DNA of 64,000 bases from Locusta migratoria (GCA_026315105.1 CM048746.1:640515398-640579397), one strand, 5' to 3'; counted from the stretch's first letter, positions 19,747 through 30,530 are shown. Made by a program: numbers and translations. Notes: generated by a model from the sequence alone, not told the origin.

Positions 19747-22536
19747 CTCCGAGTGTGTTTCCTGGACTGCAGTGTGGCGGCTCAATGCAAGGCTGTCTTC
19801 GCTCCGCAATTTGGCGCGCAAACGTGGCCGCCGTGTTTTGTTTATAATTTTAGCGATAGTCAATGTTTATTCTTCTCAGGAAATAGCTTAGCTTTGAGGT
19901 GTTCTTCTTTCTAAATTTAGTTTGACATAGATTAAATAATTAGTTTATTAAATATTAACAAAAATATGGTTGCGTTTTGGCGCGTGACGGAAAGTGCTAC
20001 AGCCAATCAGCTTACAGTGCCTGCCGATCTAGGAGATTCCTAAAATCCGGGGAAACTTGCCAGTGCTCTTTCCCATGAGAACACGATCTATTGTAACACC
20101 TGTCGTGGTTCTCACCAGCTTTTACCATCTGTCGCCTATTTGGTCCTAACCGGCTGCACTGAAGTAATACTCCGATCTTAATATGATGGCTTTCAGCCAG
20201 AAATATTACAAGGTCTATACCGTAACTTGGGGTGATTTGGAAGTACTGGGGAGAAATGGACCACTGTGTCCATTTCAAGAAATCATCTTTGCTGCCGAGA
20301 CATACTCCGAGTGCGTTTTCTGGACTGCAGTGTGGCGGCTCAATGCAAGGCTGTCTTCGCTCCGCAATTTGGCGCGCAAACGTGGCCGCCGTGTTTTGTT
20401 TATAATTTTAGCGATAGTCAATGTTTATTCTTCTCAGGAAATAGCTTAGCTTTGAGGTGTTCTTCTTTCTAAATTTAGTTTGACATAGATTAAATAATTA
20501 GTTTATTAAATATTAACAAAAATATGGTTGCGTTTTGGCGCGTGACGGAAAGTGCTACAGCCAATCAGCTTACAGTGCCTGCCGATCTAGGAGATTCCTA
20601 AAATCCGGGGAAACTTGCCAGTGCTCTTTCCCATGAGAACACGATCTATTGTAACACCTGTCGTGGTTCTCACCAGCTTTTACCATCTGTCGCCTATTTG
20701 GTCCTAACCGGCTGCACTGAAGTAATACTCCGATCTTAATATGATGGCTTTCAGCCAGAAATATTACAAGGTCTATACCGTAACTTGGGGTGATTTGGAA
20801 GTACTGGGGAGAAATGGACCACTGTGTCCATTTCAAGAAATCATCTTTGCTGCCGAGACATACTCCGAGTGCGTTTTCTGGACTGCAGTGTGGCGGCTCA
20901 ATGCAAGGCTGTCTTCGCTCCGCAATTTGGCGCGCAAACGTGGCCGCCGTGTTTTGTTTATAATTTTAGCGATAGTCAATGTTTATTCTTCTCAGGAAAT
21001 AGCTTAGCTTTGAGGTGTTCTTCTTTCTAAATTTAGTTTGACATAGATTAAATAATTAGTTTATTAAATATTAACAAAAATATGGTTGCGTTTTGGCGCG
21101 TGACGGAAAGTGCTACAGCCAATCAGCTTACAGTGCCTGCCGATCTAGGAGATTCCTAAAATCCGGGGAAACTTGCCAGTGCTCTTTCCCATGAGAACAC
21201 GATCTATTGTAACACCTGTCGTGGTTCTCACCAGCTTTTACCATCTGTCGCCTATTTGGTCCTAACCGGCTGCACTGAAGTAATACTCCGATCTTAATAT
21301 GATGGCTTTCAGCCAGAAATATTACAAGGTCTATACCGTAACTTGGGGTGATTTGGAAGTACTGGGGAGAAATGGACCACTGTGTCCATTTCAAGAAATC
21401 ATCTTTGCTGCCGAGACATACTCCGAGTGCGTTTTCTGGACTGCAGTGTGGCGGCTCAATGCAAGGCTGTCTTCGCTCCGCAATTTGGCGCGCAAACGTG
21501 GCCGCCGTGTTTTGTTTATAATTTTAGCGATAGTCAATGTTTATTCTTCTCAGGAAATAGCTTAGCTTTGAGGTGTTCTTCTTTCTAAATTTAGTTTGAC
21601 ATAGATTAAATAATTAGTTTATTAAATATTAACAAAAATATGGTTGCGTTTTGGCGCGTGACGGAAAGTGCTACAGCCAATCAGCTTACAGTGCCTGCCG
21701 ATCTAGGAGATTCCTAGAATCCGGGGAAACTTGCCAGTGCTCTTTCCCATGAGAACACGATCTATTGTAACACCTGTCGTGGTTCTCACCAGCTTTTACC
21801 ATCTGTCGCCTATTTGGTCCTAACCGGCTGCACTGAAGTAATACTCCGATCTTAATATGATGGCTTTCAGCCAGAAATATTACAAGGTCTATACCGTAAC
21901 TTGGGGTGATTTGGAAGTACTGGGGAGAAATGGACCACTGTGTCCATTTCAAGAAATCATCTTTGCTGCCGAGACATACTCCGAGTGCGTTTTCTGGACT
22001 GCAGTGTGGCGGCTCAATGCAAGGCTGTCTTCGCTCCGCAATTTGGCGCGCAAACGTGGCCGCCGTGTTTTGTTTATAATTTTAGCGATAGTCAATGTTT
22101 ATTCTTCTCAGGAAATAGCTTAGCTTTGAGGTGTTCTTCTTTCTAAATTTAGTTTGACATTGATTAAATAATTAGTTTATTAAATATTAATAAAAATATG
22201 GTTGCGTTTTGGCGCGTGACGGAAAGTGCTACAGCCAATCAGCTTACAGTACCTGCCGATCTAGGGCATTCCTAGAATCCGGGGAAACTTGCCAGTGCTC
22301 TTTCCCATGAGAACACGATCTATTTTAACACCTGTCGTGGTTCTCACCAGCTTTTACCATCTGTCGCCTATTTGGTCCTAACCGGCTGCACTGAAGTAAT
22401 ACTCCGATCTTAATATGATGGCTTTCAGCAAGAAATATTACAAGGTCTATACCGTAACTTGGGGTGATTTGGAAGTACTGGGGAGAAATGGACCACTGTG
22501 TCCATTTCAAGAAATCATCTTTGCTGCCGAGACATA
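19747..22536. repeat. Tandem array: five 558-bp units
   Basis: The sequence repeats with a period of exactly 558 bases. Unit starts are 19747, 20305, 20863, 21421 and 21979, and the array closes after five full units. Units 2 and 3 look identical. Unit 4 has an A-to-G change near 21718 and unit 5 has several changes (for example near 22160 and 22267). Unit 1's first 30 bases differ slightly. Each unit carries 88-codon frames on both strands; they recur only because the DNA recurs and have no recognisable family. The low divergence implies recent amplification or homogenisation. Confidence 0.97.
20368..20565. promoter_or_regulatory. Promoter-like motifs in each 558-bp unit
   Basis: The example unit is given. 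TTTGGCGCGCAAA (20368-20380) and TTTTGGCGCG (20533-20542) both fit the E2F consensus TTTSSCGC. A CCAAT box (20561-20565, in CAGCCAATCAG) lies 19 bases after the second. The set recurs every 558 bases. The spacing resembles a cell-cycle gene promoter, but short motifs can occur by chance and no transcript is known. Confidence 0.4.
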
Positions 22537-22868
22537 CTTTGGTGTAACTAACGAAAAGCACCTCGCATAGTCACCAGATATACTAGTTGTTACACTGATA
22601 ACTAAAATTCTGTGTGTGAAAGACGTATACGACTCCAAAAACATATTTACATTTAAGTGTAAAATTTCCCGTAATATGCAAATCTGAAAACAGACTACTG
22701 CACAGCTACTCTGGTATTAGTAATACAGTTTTCTGACATTGGTATCTTAAGGGCAACTATTAGTCATGATTTGTGCAAAGTTAGATTATGTTTGTATGTT
22801 TGTTTATTTTATTTATTAGGTAGAGGTGTAAATATGCAAAATCGTATTTTTACAGGATGAATTCTTAC
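22537..22868. other. AT-rich spacer between array and transposase remnant
   Basis: No coding potential recognised. It may be untranslated sequence or an intron of the pogo-like element. Confidence 0.4.
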
Positions 22869-23345
22869 ATGCCGCGAGTGTACAAAAGAAGACTGGGCCA
22901 GCTGGCTATCAAAACTGTACCGAGATAAGCCTCCAGAAAGCTCTGAATGAAATCAAGTACCTCTCAGAAAAATGTAAAGAAATATGAAAAACTGTTAGTA
23001 CACTTTCAAGGAAGTTAAATAATAAAGATCCTTTGAAAATAGGTGGACAAACCGTCTTGACAATAGCAGAAGAGAGCTTTAATCGGTGGTTTATTTAAAT
23101 GTGCAGAATGGGGTCAGCCAATTACAAGTGAGGTTAGGGATATTCTAAAGTGCGATTTGGGCCGAAGTGGAAGAGTGGAAAAGAGGTATGGTGGCAACAG
23201 GCCAGGATATGATTGAGTGAAAAAACTGCTTACAGTATGTTTAAGTGAAAATGTAAAGAGAGCTAGGGTGCAAGTTAAAAGAGAGGATACAAAACTATTT
23301 CAGAAATTGGGAGCAGACTGTGAGAGGTGTTCCACCCAGTAAACA
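22869..23345 (+). pseudogene. pogo/Tigger-like transposase N-terminal remnant
   Basis: It starts MPRVYKRRLGQ, the typical opening of insect Tigger/jerky-type transposases. After a frameshift it continues with T-E-I-S-L-Q-K-A-L-N-E-I (psq-type helix-turn-helix), then IGGQTVLT and F-K-C-A-E-W-G (second, CENP-B-type DNA-binding half) up to about 23330. Several frame changes and stops are present. The DDE catalytic domain is missing. It follows the 558-bp array by 330 bases in the sense direction. Confidence 0.75.
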
Positions 23346-23473
23346 GCATTAATTAACATTAAATAGAAGTAATATAAAGGCATCCTCCGCAACAAAGTTC
23401 TGTTCGATGTGATTACTGTGTTACAATTAACCCCTACAAATGTTTCAGATGCAATTATTTATCAAAAGAGTGC

Positions 23474-23514
23474 GTGTTCCAAATCACCCCAACTCCTGAG
23501 GTGATTTGGAACAC
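23474..23514. repeat. Perfect 15-bp hairpin sharing a word with the array
   Basis: Arms GTGTTCCAAATCACC and GGTGATTTGGAACAC enclose an 11-base loop. The 16-base word TTCCAAATCACCCCAA in its left part also occurs, inverted, once in every 558-bp unit. Confidence 0.85.
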
Positions 23515-23659
23515 AATTTAGTTTAAAAATATAAGGGAGGGTTTTGATAGAGGATTTTTATCCTTGCAAAGCATTGATGTAAGAATAAGTAGAGATGCTA
23601 TGTTTAAATTTTCATGGTTCGGGTGCAATACTTAGACATCAATTTCCAGTAAATCTACA

Positions 23660-24717
23660 TTTTCCGTTCCATTTCACTCCAACGTACGGTACTGTACTTT
23701 TTGACGGATTTCAAACTGCGTGGTTACGTTATACCGCCCCAACTTTGTAACTGGATAGGGGATTTCCTCTCAGAGAGGACACAGTTCGTAATAATCGATG
23801 GTAAGGCACCGACTAAAACAGAGCTGATTTCGGGCGTTCCACAGGGTAGTGTTAATGGTCCTCTGCTGTTACTTATTTACATAAACGATTTAGGGGAAAA
23901 TCTAAGTAGCACTCTTAGGTTGTTTGCAAATGACGCCGTCATTTACCGTCTAGTAAAATCATCTAAGATCAAAACCAACTGCAGAACGATTTGAATAAGT
24001 TATTTGTGTGCTGTATGAACTGGCAGTTGACTCTAAATAATGAGAAGTGTGAAGTCGTCCACGTGAGTACGAAAAGAAATCTGTTGAACTTTGTTTACAT
24101 GATAAATTATTCAAATGTGAAGGCCGTAAACTCCACAAAATACCTAGGAATTACAATTACTTCTGACTTAAATTGCAAAGAACACGTAGATAATGTCGTG
24201 GGAAAGGCGAACCAGAGACTGTGTTTTATTGGCAGAACCCTTAAAAGATGCAACAGAACTACTAAAGAAACTGCATACACTACGCTTGTCCGCACTTTTT
24301 TGGAGTGTGGGATCCTTATCAGGTGGGTTTGACGGAGGACATCGAAAGAGTCCAAAGAAGGGCAGTTCGTTTCTTATTGTTATGATACAGGGGAGACAGC
24401 GTTACGAAAATGATACAGGATCTGTGATGGGAATCATTACAACAACGGCGCTTATCGCTGCGGCGTAGGCTACTTACGAGAATCCAATCGCCACCATTCT
24501 CCTCCGAATGAGAAAATATATTGTTGACGCCCACTTACGTAGGTATAAATGATCATCAGAATAAAATACAAGAAATCATAGCTCGTACAGACAGATTCAG
24601 GTGTTCTTGCTTCCCGCGCTCTATTCGAGAATGGAATGGGAGATAAAATAGTACAACGGTGGTTCGATGAACCCTCTGCCAGGCACTTAAAATGTGATTT
24701 GCAGAGTATCCCATGTA
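23660..24717 (+). pseudogene. Jockey-group LINE RT remnant, tail displaced to 27176
   Basis: Broken frames read L-S-E-R-T-Q-F-V, then VPQGSV and LLLIYINDLG. An altered catalytic box follows (F-A-N-D in place of F-A-D-D), then KYLGITITSDL and FIGRTLKRCN. This is the C-terminal two thirds of a jockey/CR1-like RT. The 3' end (TGATTTGCAGAGTATCCCATG) stops at 24717. Its GTAGAT-type simple tail is found at 27176-27196, across the DNA transposon. Relatives lie at 43240 and 62440. Confidence 0.85.
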
Positions 24718-24904
24718 CATAGGGTTGCCAGATCTCCGGGCGCCGCCCGGAGTGCCCGTGTTTGGAATGAATTCTCCGGGTCTACGGGCCAATGACTCTT
24801 TATCTCCGGGCTTGAATGTAACCTTCATCTTAACTTCTTGTTTTACGACGGTTTTTAAGTACTATGCTCATGTAGCGACGATCTACATCGAACTTAACGT
24901 AACT

Positions 24905-25021
24905 TAAACTAAGGACGAACATAACATCCATGCCCTAGGGGGGCATTCGAACCTCTGGCGGGAGCAGCCTCGCGCACCGTGGCAAGACGCCTGAGTGCGC
25001 TCGGCCATTGCCGGCCGGCTC
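24905..25021 (-). repeat. tRNA-SINE head, minus strand
   Basis: Reads on the minus strand as GGCCGGCAATGGCCGAG followed by a B box. It lacks the usual body and tail beyond about 24905. Confidence 0.7.
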
Positions 25022-25036
25022 CTCTCTAGTAATTAT

Positions 25037-25230
25037 AAGTTAAATGTTTGTTAAGCTTATGGGACTTAACTACGGGGTCATCAGTCCGTAAACTTATAAA
25101 CTACTTACCAACTACTTTATACTAAAGACGGCACAATTATCCATGCCCGAGGGGGATTCGAACCCCCGACCGTAGTGGCCGTGCAGACCGTGACATGAGC
25201 GCCTCAGTCTCCTCGGCCACCGCGGCCGGC
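25037..25230 (-). repeat. tRNA-SINE with 14-bp target duplication
   Basis: Full-length minus-strand copy. TCTCTAGTAATTAT is duplicated at 25023-25036 and 25231-25244. Confidence 0.95.
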
Positions 25231-25516
25231 TCTCTAGTAATTATGAATAACTTTATATAAACGTCAATTTCTTATTCCAACAAAACGCTACTTTTCTATT
25301 CTTCCTCTGAAAACCTTTCATTGTTGCGTCGGTAGTAATCGGCTAGCGCATTATTAAGCAAACACCCCTGCGGCAACTTGTCAACTGGCGACGTCTATTA
25401 TTTGTGTTCGTTCGATCACTGTTTGTTATCAGTTTACCGGCAATTTTTGGAATACTCGGATCGTGTATGAACAGACAAGCTTACATTAACTCAGATTAGT
25501 GAGTAATAACAGTAAA

Positions 25517-26044
25517 ATGAAGAGACGATATCTAAGTTCGTTCCGTGAAGAATGGTTGCAGGAAGAAAATTATAAAGAGTGGATACAAAAAGTCGATGCT
25601 GATGAGTGTATGTGTAAGTGAAGAATATGCAACATCTTATTTACTCTTAAGTACGACGGAGTGAAAGCTGTGAATAAACATTCACAATCAGAAAGACACA
25701 AAACGAATATTACCACACAAAAGAAGAATCAGTCGCTTCTTAAATTCTTGCCGAAACAATTTTCTGCAGAAGACGACAAAGTCACTGCAATGGAATTAAC
25801 TTTGACTTACCATGGTGTGAAACACCGCCATTCTTACAATTCTCAATATTGTGGTAATAAGCTATATCCTTATGTTTTTAGAGATTCCTCAGTGGCAACG
25901 AAAGTAAGATGCGGCGGAACAAAAAGCGAGGCATTAGTAGAAAATGTGCTTCTGCCTTATGCTAAAGAGAAGCTACTAAGCGAATTAAAGCAAAATGTCC
26001 CGTTTTCATTAGGCATTTTTTTTCCTTTTAGAATTCACGTGTAA
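25517..26044 (+). pseudogene. hAT-like transposase N-terminal remnant
   Basis: It starts MKRRYLSSFREEWLQ with an in-frame stop near 25619. A shifted, longer frame then carries N-K-H-S-Q-S-E-R-H-K (finger-like H-x-S-x-x-x-x-H), K-F-L-P-K-Q and A-M-E-L-T-L-T-Y-H-G-V-K-H. The pattern resembles the BED-type finger and linker of hAT-related proteins that are common and domesticated in animals. The catalytic domain is lost where the G-rich stretch begins at 26052. Function in life: binding transposon ends. This copy is dead. Confidence 0.6.
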
Positions 26045-26051
26045 TCCTGGT

Positions 26052-26093
26052 TGGGGGGGGGGAGTTGGTCGCAGTTGGGGGGGGGGGGGGGAT
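26052..26093 (+). repeat. Two poly-G runs
   Basis: Two long G runs separated by AGTTGGTCGCAGTT. They mark the end of transposase homology and the start of a GC-rich block. A shorter G-rich run (27118-27130) lies at the other junction of the capsid-like segment. Confidence 0.9.
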
Positions 26094-26356
26094 TGCGTCA
26101 GTGCCGCGTAATCATGGGCCCCTGCGCGGTATGCAACCCGCGCCGATGTGACTTCAGCGATAACGGACTCAGCCGCGGCGAGGCTACCCGCCGCGCTTAC
26201 GCGTGCTACTAGAGCTCCTTTAGCACGCGTACGGGATAAGACTTGTGTGCGCCGCGCTGCGCAGATTCTAAGTCCCGTTGAAGGTCATACGCGCACTAGG
26301 TTTAAAAGGGCCGTTAGGAGCTTTCTCGCGGTCTTTCTGGATCGGATAGATCGGAT
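26094..26356. other. GC-rich block upstream of the capsid-like frame
   Basis: It contains a 9-bp perfect stem ACGCGTGCT / AGCACGCGT around a 14-base loop (about 26199-26230). The target duplication of the SINE at 26368-26687 shows that this block was directly joined to the capsid-like ATG before the SINE came in. It may therefore be part of the same insert. No reading frame was recognised. Confidence 0.45.
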
Positions 26357-26367
26357 AGACATTCATT

Positions 26368-26687
26368 GTGCGCCTCGGTTGCACAGCGGTAGAGTGCCAG
26401 ACTACATAATCAAAAGGTCGCGGGTTCGATTCCCGCCAGGTCCTAGGATTTTTATCTGTCACTTTCCACTTCTTTCACCTCTGGCAGTAATGTTTAAGTG
26501 AAAAATACCGAGTAGCACCGTGGTTCGGAACCCACGTTAAACTGTAGGTCCCCCTATAACTGGCTGGGCAAGTCAGTTCGAAGGTCGGAGGAAGGCAACG
26601 GCATACCACCTCCAAACAGGACCATGCCTAGTAAAGCACTGTGGTGTTCAAACAAATCTTCGGATTGCTGACTGCTTTACCTTTTTT
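26368..26687 (+). repeat. Second-type tRNA-SINE (CGGTTGCACAGCGGTAGAG head)
   Basis: A box GGTTGCACAGCGGTAGAGTG and B box GGGTTCGATTCCC, then a body found again at 36078-36400. Target duplication AGACRTTCATT lies at 26357-26367 and 26688-26698, with one mismatch. The right copy runs straight into the ATG of the capsid-like frame. Confidence 0.9.
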
Positions 26688-26698
26688 AGACGTTCATT

Positions 26699-27118
26699 AT
26701 GGTTCGTAGGCGGAGGATGAGGAGTTCTCGTCCTACAGTGTTTAAGGCTATTGATAATATAGACATTAAGAATGCGGCTAATAATGTAGGGGCACAGGTG
26801 TTTTTGCAAGGACCTAGTGTGTTTTGTGGTGGTGTTCTCCAGTTTATAGTTACTAGAGCTGACAATGCTCCGAGCCATGGTAATGGTTGGATTACAGCTG
26901 CAATTGTTCGTGGTAACGGTGATACTTTAAAGGCGCAAGGTGGACTTGAGAGTTTCAATAATAGAGATGTGATTGCTTATCGGACATTTCAAGTGTTTGA
27001 AGTGTATAATAAGGATATGGGTAAATCGTATTACTCTTGTAACATGCCATTTGTTGTTAGAACTCGTAATCATCGTAGAGTTAACGAACAGGAAGGCGTC
27101 GCTATTTGGATTGGCCAA
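26699..27118 (+). pseudogene. CRESS-DNA-virus capsid-like frame (putative endogenous viral element)
   Basis: About 140 codons without a stop. The N-terminus starts MVRRRRMRSS, a short arginine-rich arm typical of small ssDNA-virus capsids. Then come beta-strand-like blocks of alternating hydrophobics: GGVLQFIVTR, WITAAIVRG, VIAYRTFQVFEVY, MPFVVRTRNHRR and EGVAIWI. This order (short strand, strand with small residues, Y/F-rich strand, basic R-rich turn, final strand) resembles single-jelly-roll capsids of circular Rep-encoding viruses. The true end is lost at the G-rich junction near 27118; the frame then runs 40 codons into transposon and LINE sequence. AT-rich codon use differs from the GC-rich block upstream. 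No Rep gene is seen. The family call rests on pattern memory. Confidence 0.45.
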
Positions 27119-27196
27119 GGGGGAGGGGGGCACGTCTGGTCTCCGGGCCTGCCTCAAGTTCAATCTGGCAACCCTACATGTAGATGTAGATGTAGT

Positions 27197-27735
27197 TCTC
27201 GTATTGCTCAAACCCGAATAGTATCAAAGTTTTGGCAGTAAGGGGACTCTTACGTCAGGCAGCCCCTGGTCAGTAGAGCTCAATCCCTCTGTTTACTGGA
27301 GCACCTCCTCCCTGCCGCTGTACTACGGCGGCCTGCCGGCAGCGAGCCGTTTAGTTTTGTCTCCGCGGCCCTGCCCGCTTGCCTCTCCGGACAAAGCCCA
27401 AATTAGTTCCGCGCTGCCCCGCTGCTCGTCGCCGTAATCCGGACGAACTCAGGTGTCCAGGACAATCCCACCCCAGCCCAACCCAGCCCATACCTCCAGA
27501 GTATTAGACCGACCGGCTGAAGAAACAAAAGGAACAACACACGGCGAGAGAGCGAGCGGTGGTGGATTATGGCTGCCGGCGAAGTTGGCCGTCTCCTCAG
27601 TCTTTATGGAGTACTGCTCTCACAGAAAGCACGCGTGGAAAACGCCGCTGCACTCAAACACATTCTATTAACGGGGCGGGGCTTTTCCAGTGTAGAAATA
27701 ACACCATATATCAGTGGGCTCTCGAGAGGGCTTTT
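27197..27735. other. GC-rich stretch, nothing recognised
   Basis: Begins right after the LINE tail. GC- and CpG-rich to about 27480, then mixed. No motif recognised on either strand. Confidence 0.35.
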
Positions 27736-30030
27736 CTGTTTACGACACAGTGTGTCTTCTAAAACATCCAGGGACGTTCAAAAATGCTTTTACAACTTCA
27801 GGTAACAATCTTCTTACACCTAAACAAAATATTTTGCACCTAATTCTTTAGTGCCCTTACAGCCATCTTAACCCTTTCCCTCCCTGTGTTCCCATATGGC
27901 ATCATCATCCTTATCTGTTCCTCTAGCCACAACCATTTGTCCAAATACTGTCAACAACACAGCAGGACTGTCAACAATTTATTGTGACTAGGTTGTCTAG
28001 CACTACCTGGAGGAAACAGAGAGCATTTGGCTACAGTGCATTGTCAAAATATGTACCGTTGCTTTATGTTTAAGTTGGAGAACATGCAGCAAGACGTTCA
28101 GATAATTATATCAAGGAAAACGAAATAATGTAATTTCATTACTAAATAATTATTCAATGCCTAAATTAGTAGTAAACAGTTTGAAAATGTTATTAGTTAC
28201 GATAAAGGAAACATATCCTGCCCAATGATGTTTTATGTAGCCATCCCAAATTTCCCTCCAAAAATTAAAAATAATAAAAAATTCTGTCAAATATACATTA
28301 TTCAAATCATTATTTATATGTAAAAATAAATTTGTTTGTTCATAAATTAGTAAAATTTTGGGTTTAAAGGGTTAATAGGAAGGATACTAGAGGACCAGTG
28401 CAAATACTTCGTACCATTAGTGGAATGACAGAAAATTTGGGAAGAAATGGAAGTAAAGTTGAATGTCCACGCATAGCTTTCTTCAGAATCAATCAATGTA
28501 AGGGTTTAAAAGCACAAATGAAACAGCTTGATTTGCTGAGTCTTGTTACGCCAAAAAGACCTGCGTATCTTAATTGGAACCGAAGATATCGAAAAACAAA
28601 CCGATTAAAATATCCAATGCTACAACAGAAGGATGAAGAAACTTAATTCTGATACTTGATGACAAATCTGAGAATGAATACCTTTCGTTTAAGGCAAAAA
28701 TGAAGGAAATCGGTCGGATATAACTGCCCGACCAACTGACTTTAGTTTACAGCAAGGACATCCCAATAAGAAATATACAGAAGGAAATTGCGTTTTGGTG
28801 TACAAAAAGGAGGGCGAGAGTTATGTAAATTCTGATACTTGATGACAAATCTGTGGATGAATACCTTTCGTTTAAAACAAAAGTTGTTTGGTCTGGCCGA
28901 CTGACTTTAGTTTTCGTAGATACTTTTAGTATATAAAATAAGATTATTCACGTTGCTGTTAACAACTTAGATCACACATTAATATTTAAATCGTCTCTGG
29001 TATGTCGTTCCTTAGGTTCATAAAGACATAAAACAATCTGTTTACGACACAGCGTGTCTTCTAAAACATACAGGGACTTTCAAAAATACTTTTACAACCT
29101 CAGGTGACAATCTTCTTACACCGAAACAAAATATTTTGCACCTAATTCTTTAGTGCTCTTACATCCATCTTAATAGGAAGGATACTAGTGGACAAGTGCG
29201 AATACTTCGTACCGTTAGTGGAATAACAGAAAATTTGGGAAAAAATGGAAGTAAAGTTGAATGTTCACGCATAGCTTTCTTCAGAATCAATCAATGTCAC
29301 TGTTTAAAAGCGCAAATGAAAGAGCTTGATCGACTGAGTGTTGTTAGGTCTAAAACAACTGCATACCTTAATTAGAACCGATTAAAATATTCCATAAACG
29401 ACAAAGGGATACCAAGTTTGAATAAAAAGGAAGGATGGAGAAACTTAATTCTGATACTTGATGACAAATCTGAAAATGAATAGGTTTCGTTTGAATCAAA
29501 ATTGAAGGAAATCGGTCTCACAGAACTGCCTGACCAACTAATTTTAGTTTTCAGCAAGTACATCCCCATAAGAAATATACAGAAGGAAATTGCGTTTGAG
29601 TATAGAAAAAGGAAGGCAAAAGTTATGTAAATACTGATACTTGGCCGGCCGCGGTGGCCGAGAGGTCTGCTATGGGCCAGTCACGGTCTGTACGGCCGCT
29701 GCGGTCCGGGGTGCGAATTCCCCCTTGGGCATGGATGTTTGTGTCGTCTTTAGTATAAGTTAGTTCATAAGTAGTTTATAAGTTTAGGGTCTGATCACCC
29801 GGTAGTTAAGTCCCATAAGCTCCACAAACATTTGAACATTTTTTGAACTGATACTTGATGACAAATCTGTGGATGAATACCTTTCTTTAGAAAGAAAAGT
29901 GAGGAAGATCGGACGGATTGTTTGGTCTGTAATATATAAAATAATATTATTTACGTTGGTATTAACAACGAAGATTACACGTTAATTTAAATCTTCTCTG
30001 GTATGCCATTACTAAGGTTCATAAAAGTCA
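27736..30030 (+). repeat. Diverged tandem duplication
   Basis: Unit 1 (about 27736-29036) and unit 2 (about 29037-30030) share a long run of words in the same order: GTGTCTTCTAAAACAT, ACAAAATATTTTGCACCTAA, GGAAGTAAAGTTGAATGT, TTCTGATACTTGATGAC, and a common end near TCTCTGGTATG. Unit 2 lacks about 500 bases of unit 1 (27870-28375) and has gained a SINE. Within each unit the TTGATGACAAATCTG segment occurs twice, so there is an inner repeat too. Broken frames of up to 82 codons do not match anything known to me. Confidence 0.8.
29644..29846 (+). repeat. tRNA-SINE in the duplication
   Basis: Full-length plus-strand copy flanked by ACTGATACTTG at 29633-29643 and 29847-29857. Confidence 0.95.
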
Positions 30031-30275
30031 AGATTTCAACATAAAACAATCTGCTGTGGTGATCAAAGAAAACTAAAGTTTTAACACACCATGCAATTAT
30101 GTAGTACGCTATAAAAATTCTACAGATAACAAACAAAGAATTTTGTAATCCGACTGATGTTTTATTATTTATTATGCGAGACACCATCACAAGCTGCAGT
30201 CACTTTATTCGTAAATTTGTCTGGTCGGCATTCCTACATACTGCGAACCCTGTCACCGTCACGAACTGCCGTAAG
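30031..30275. other. Nothing recognised
   Basis: AT-rich DNA between the duplication and the next SINE. Confidence 0.35.
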
Positions 30276-30530
30276 TCTTACCGAGCGAGGTGGCGCTGTG
30301 GTGACACTGCACTGGATTTTGGAAGGACGGTGATTGGAATGCACTTCCAACGATACAAATTCAGGTGATCCGTGATTTCCATGTATCATTACTGGCAAAT
30401 GCTGGGATGGTTCCTTTGAAAGGGCATTGCCGTCTTCCTTCCCCATTCCTACCCTAACAATCTGAGCGTAACTTCCGTCCCTAATGACCACTTTGTCGAC
30501 GGGACGCTTAACCCTGATTTTTCTTCCTTC
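30276..30530 (+). repeat. tRNA-SINE, third lineage
   Basis: Head CCGAGCGAGGTGGCGC, then CGTGATTTCCATG, GGGATGGTTCCTTTGAAAGG and CCTTCCCCATTCC, the known body layout of a widespread insect SINE. The copy split by the Helitron at 15477 is the same lineage. A tail-only piece occurs near 34560-34615. Confidence 0.85.

Larger units (their letters stand above)
24721..27175. mobile_element. hAT-like DNA transposon inserted in the LINE tail
   Basis: Terminal inverted repeats AGGGTTGCCAGAT (24721-24733) and ATCTGGCAACCCT (27163-27175) enclose 2.4 kb. ACAT on both sides (24717-24720 and 27176-27179) may be a 4-bp target duplication; joining across it restores the LINE's GTAGAT-like tail. A transposase remnant lies at 25517-26044. 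The TIR and protein resemble hAT elements, but hAT normally makes 8-bp duplications, so the superfamily is uncertain. It contains two minus-strand tRNA-SINEs, G runs, a plus-strand SINE and the capsid-like frame. Confidence 0.72.

Noticed and set aside
19747..22536. CRISPR or rDNA-type array
   Set aside because: Units are 558 bp with no spacer structure and no rRNA-like sequence; the genome is eukaryotic.
20012..22561. Repeated 88- and 68-codon ORFs on both strands of the 558-bp array as a gene family
   Set aside because: They recur only because the DNA is tandemly repeated. They overlap on both strands and show no protein motif.
26199..26230. Stem-loop as a CRESS-virus replication origin
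   Set aside because: The 14-base loop lacks the usual nonanucleotide (TAGTATTAC-type), so the hairpin alone does not support an origin.
27119..27241. Last 40 codons of the capsid-like frame as viral protein
   Set aside because: They are translated from the G-rich junction, the transposon end and the LINE tail, so they are chance read-through.
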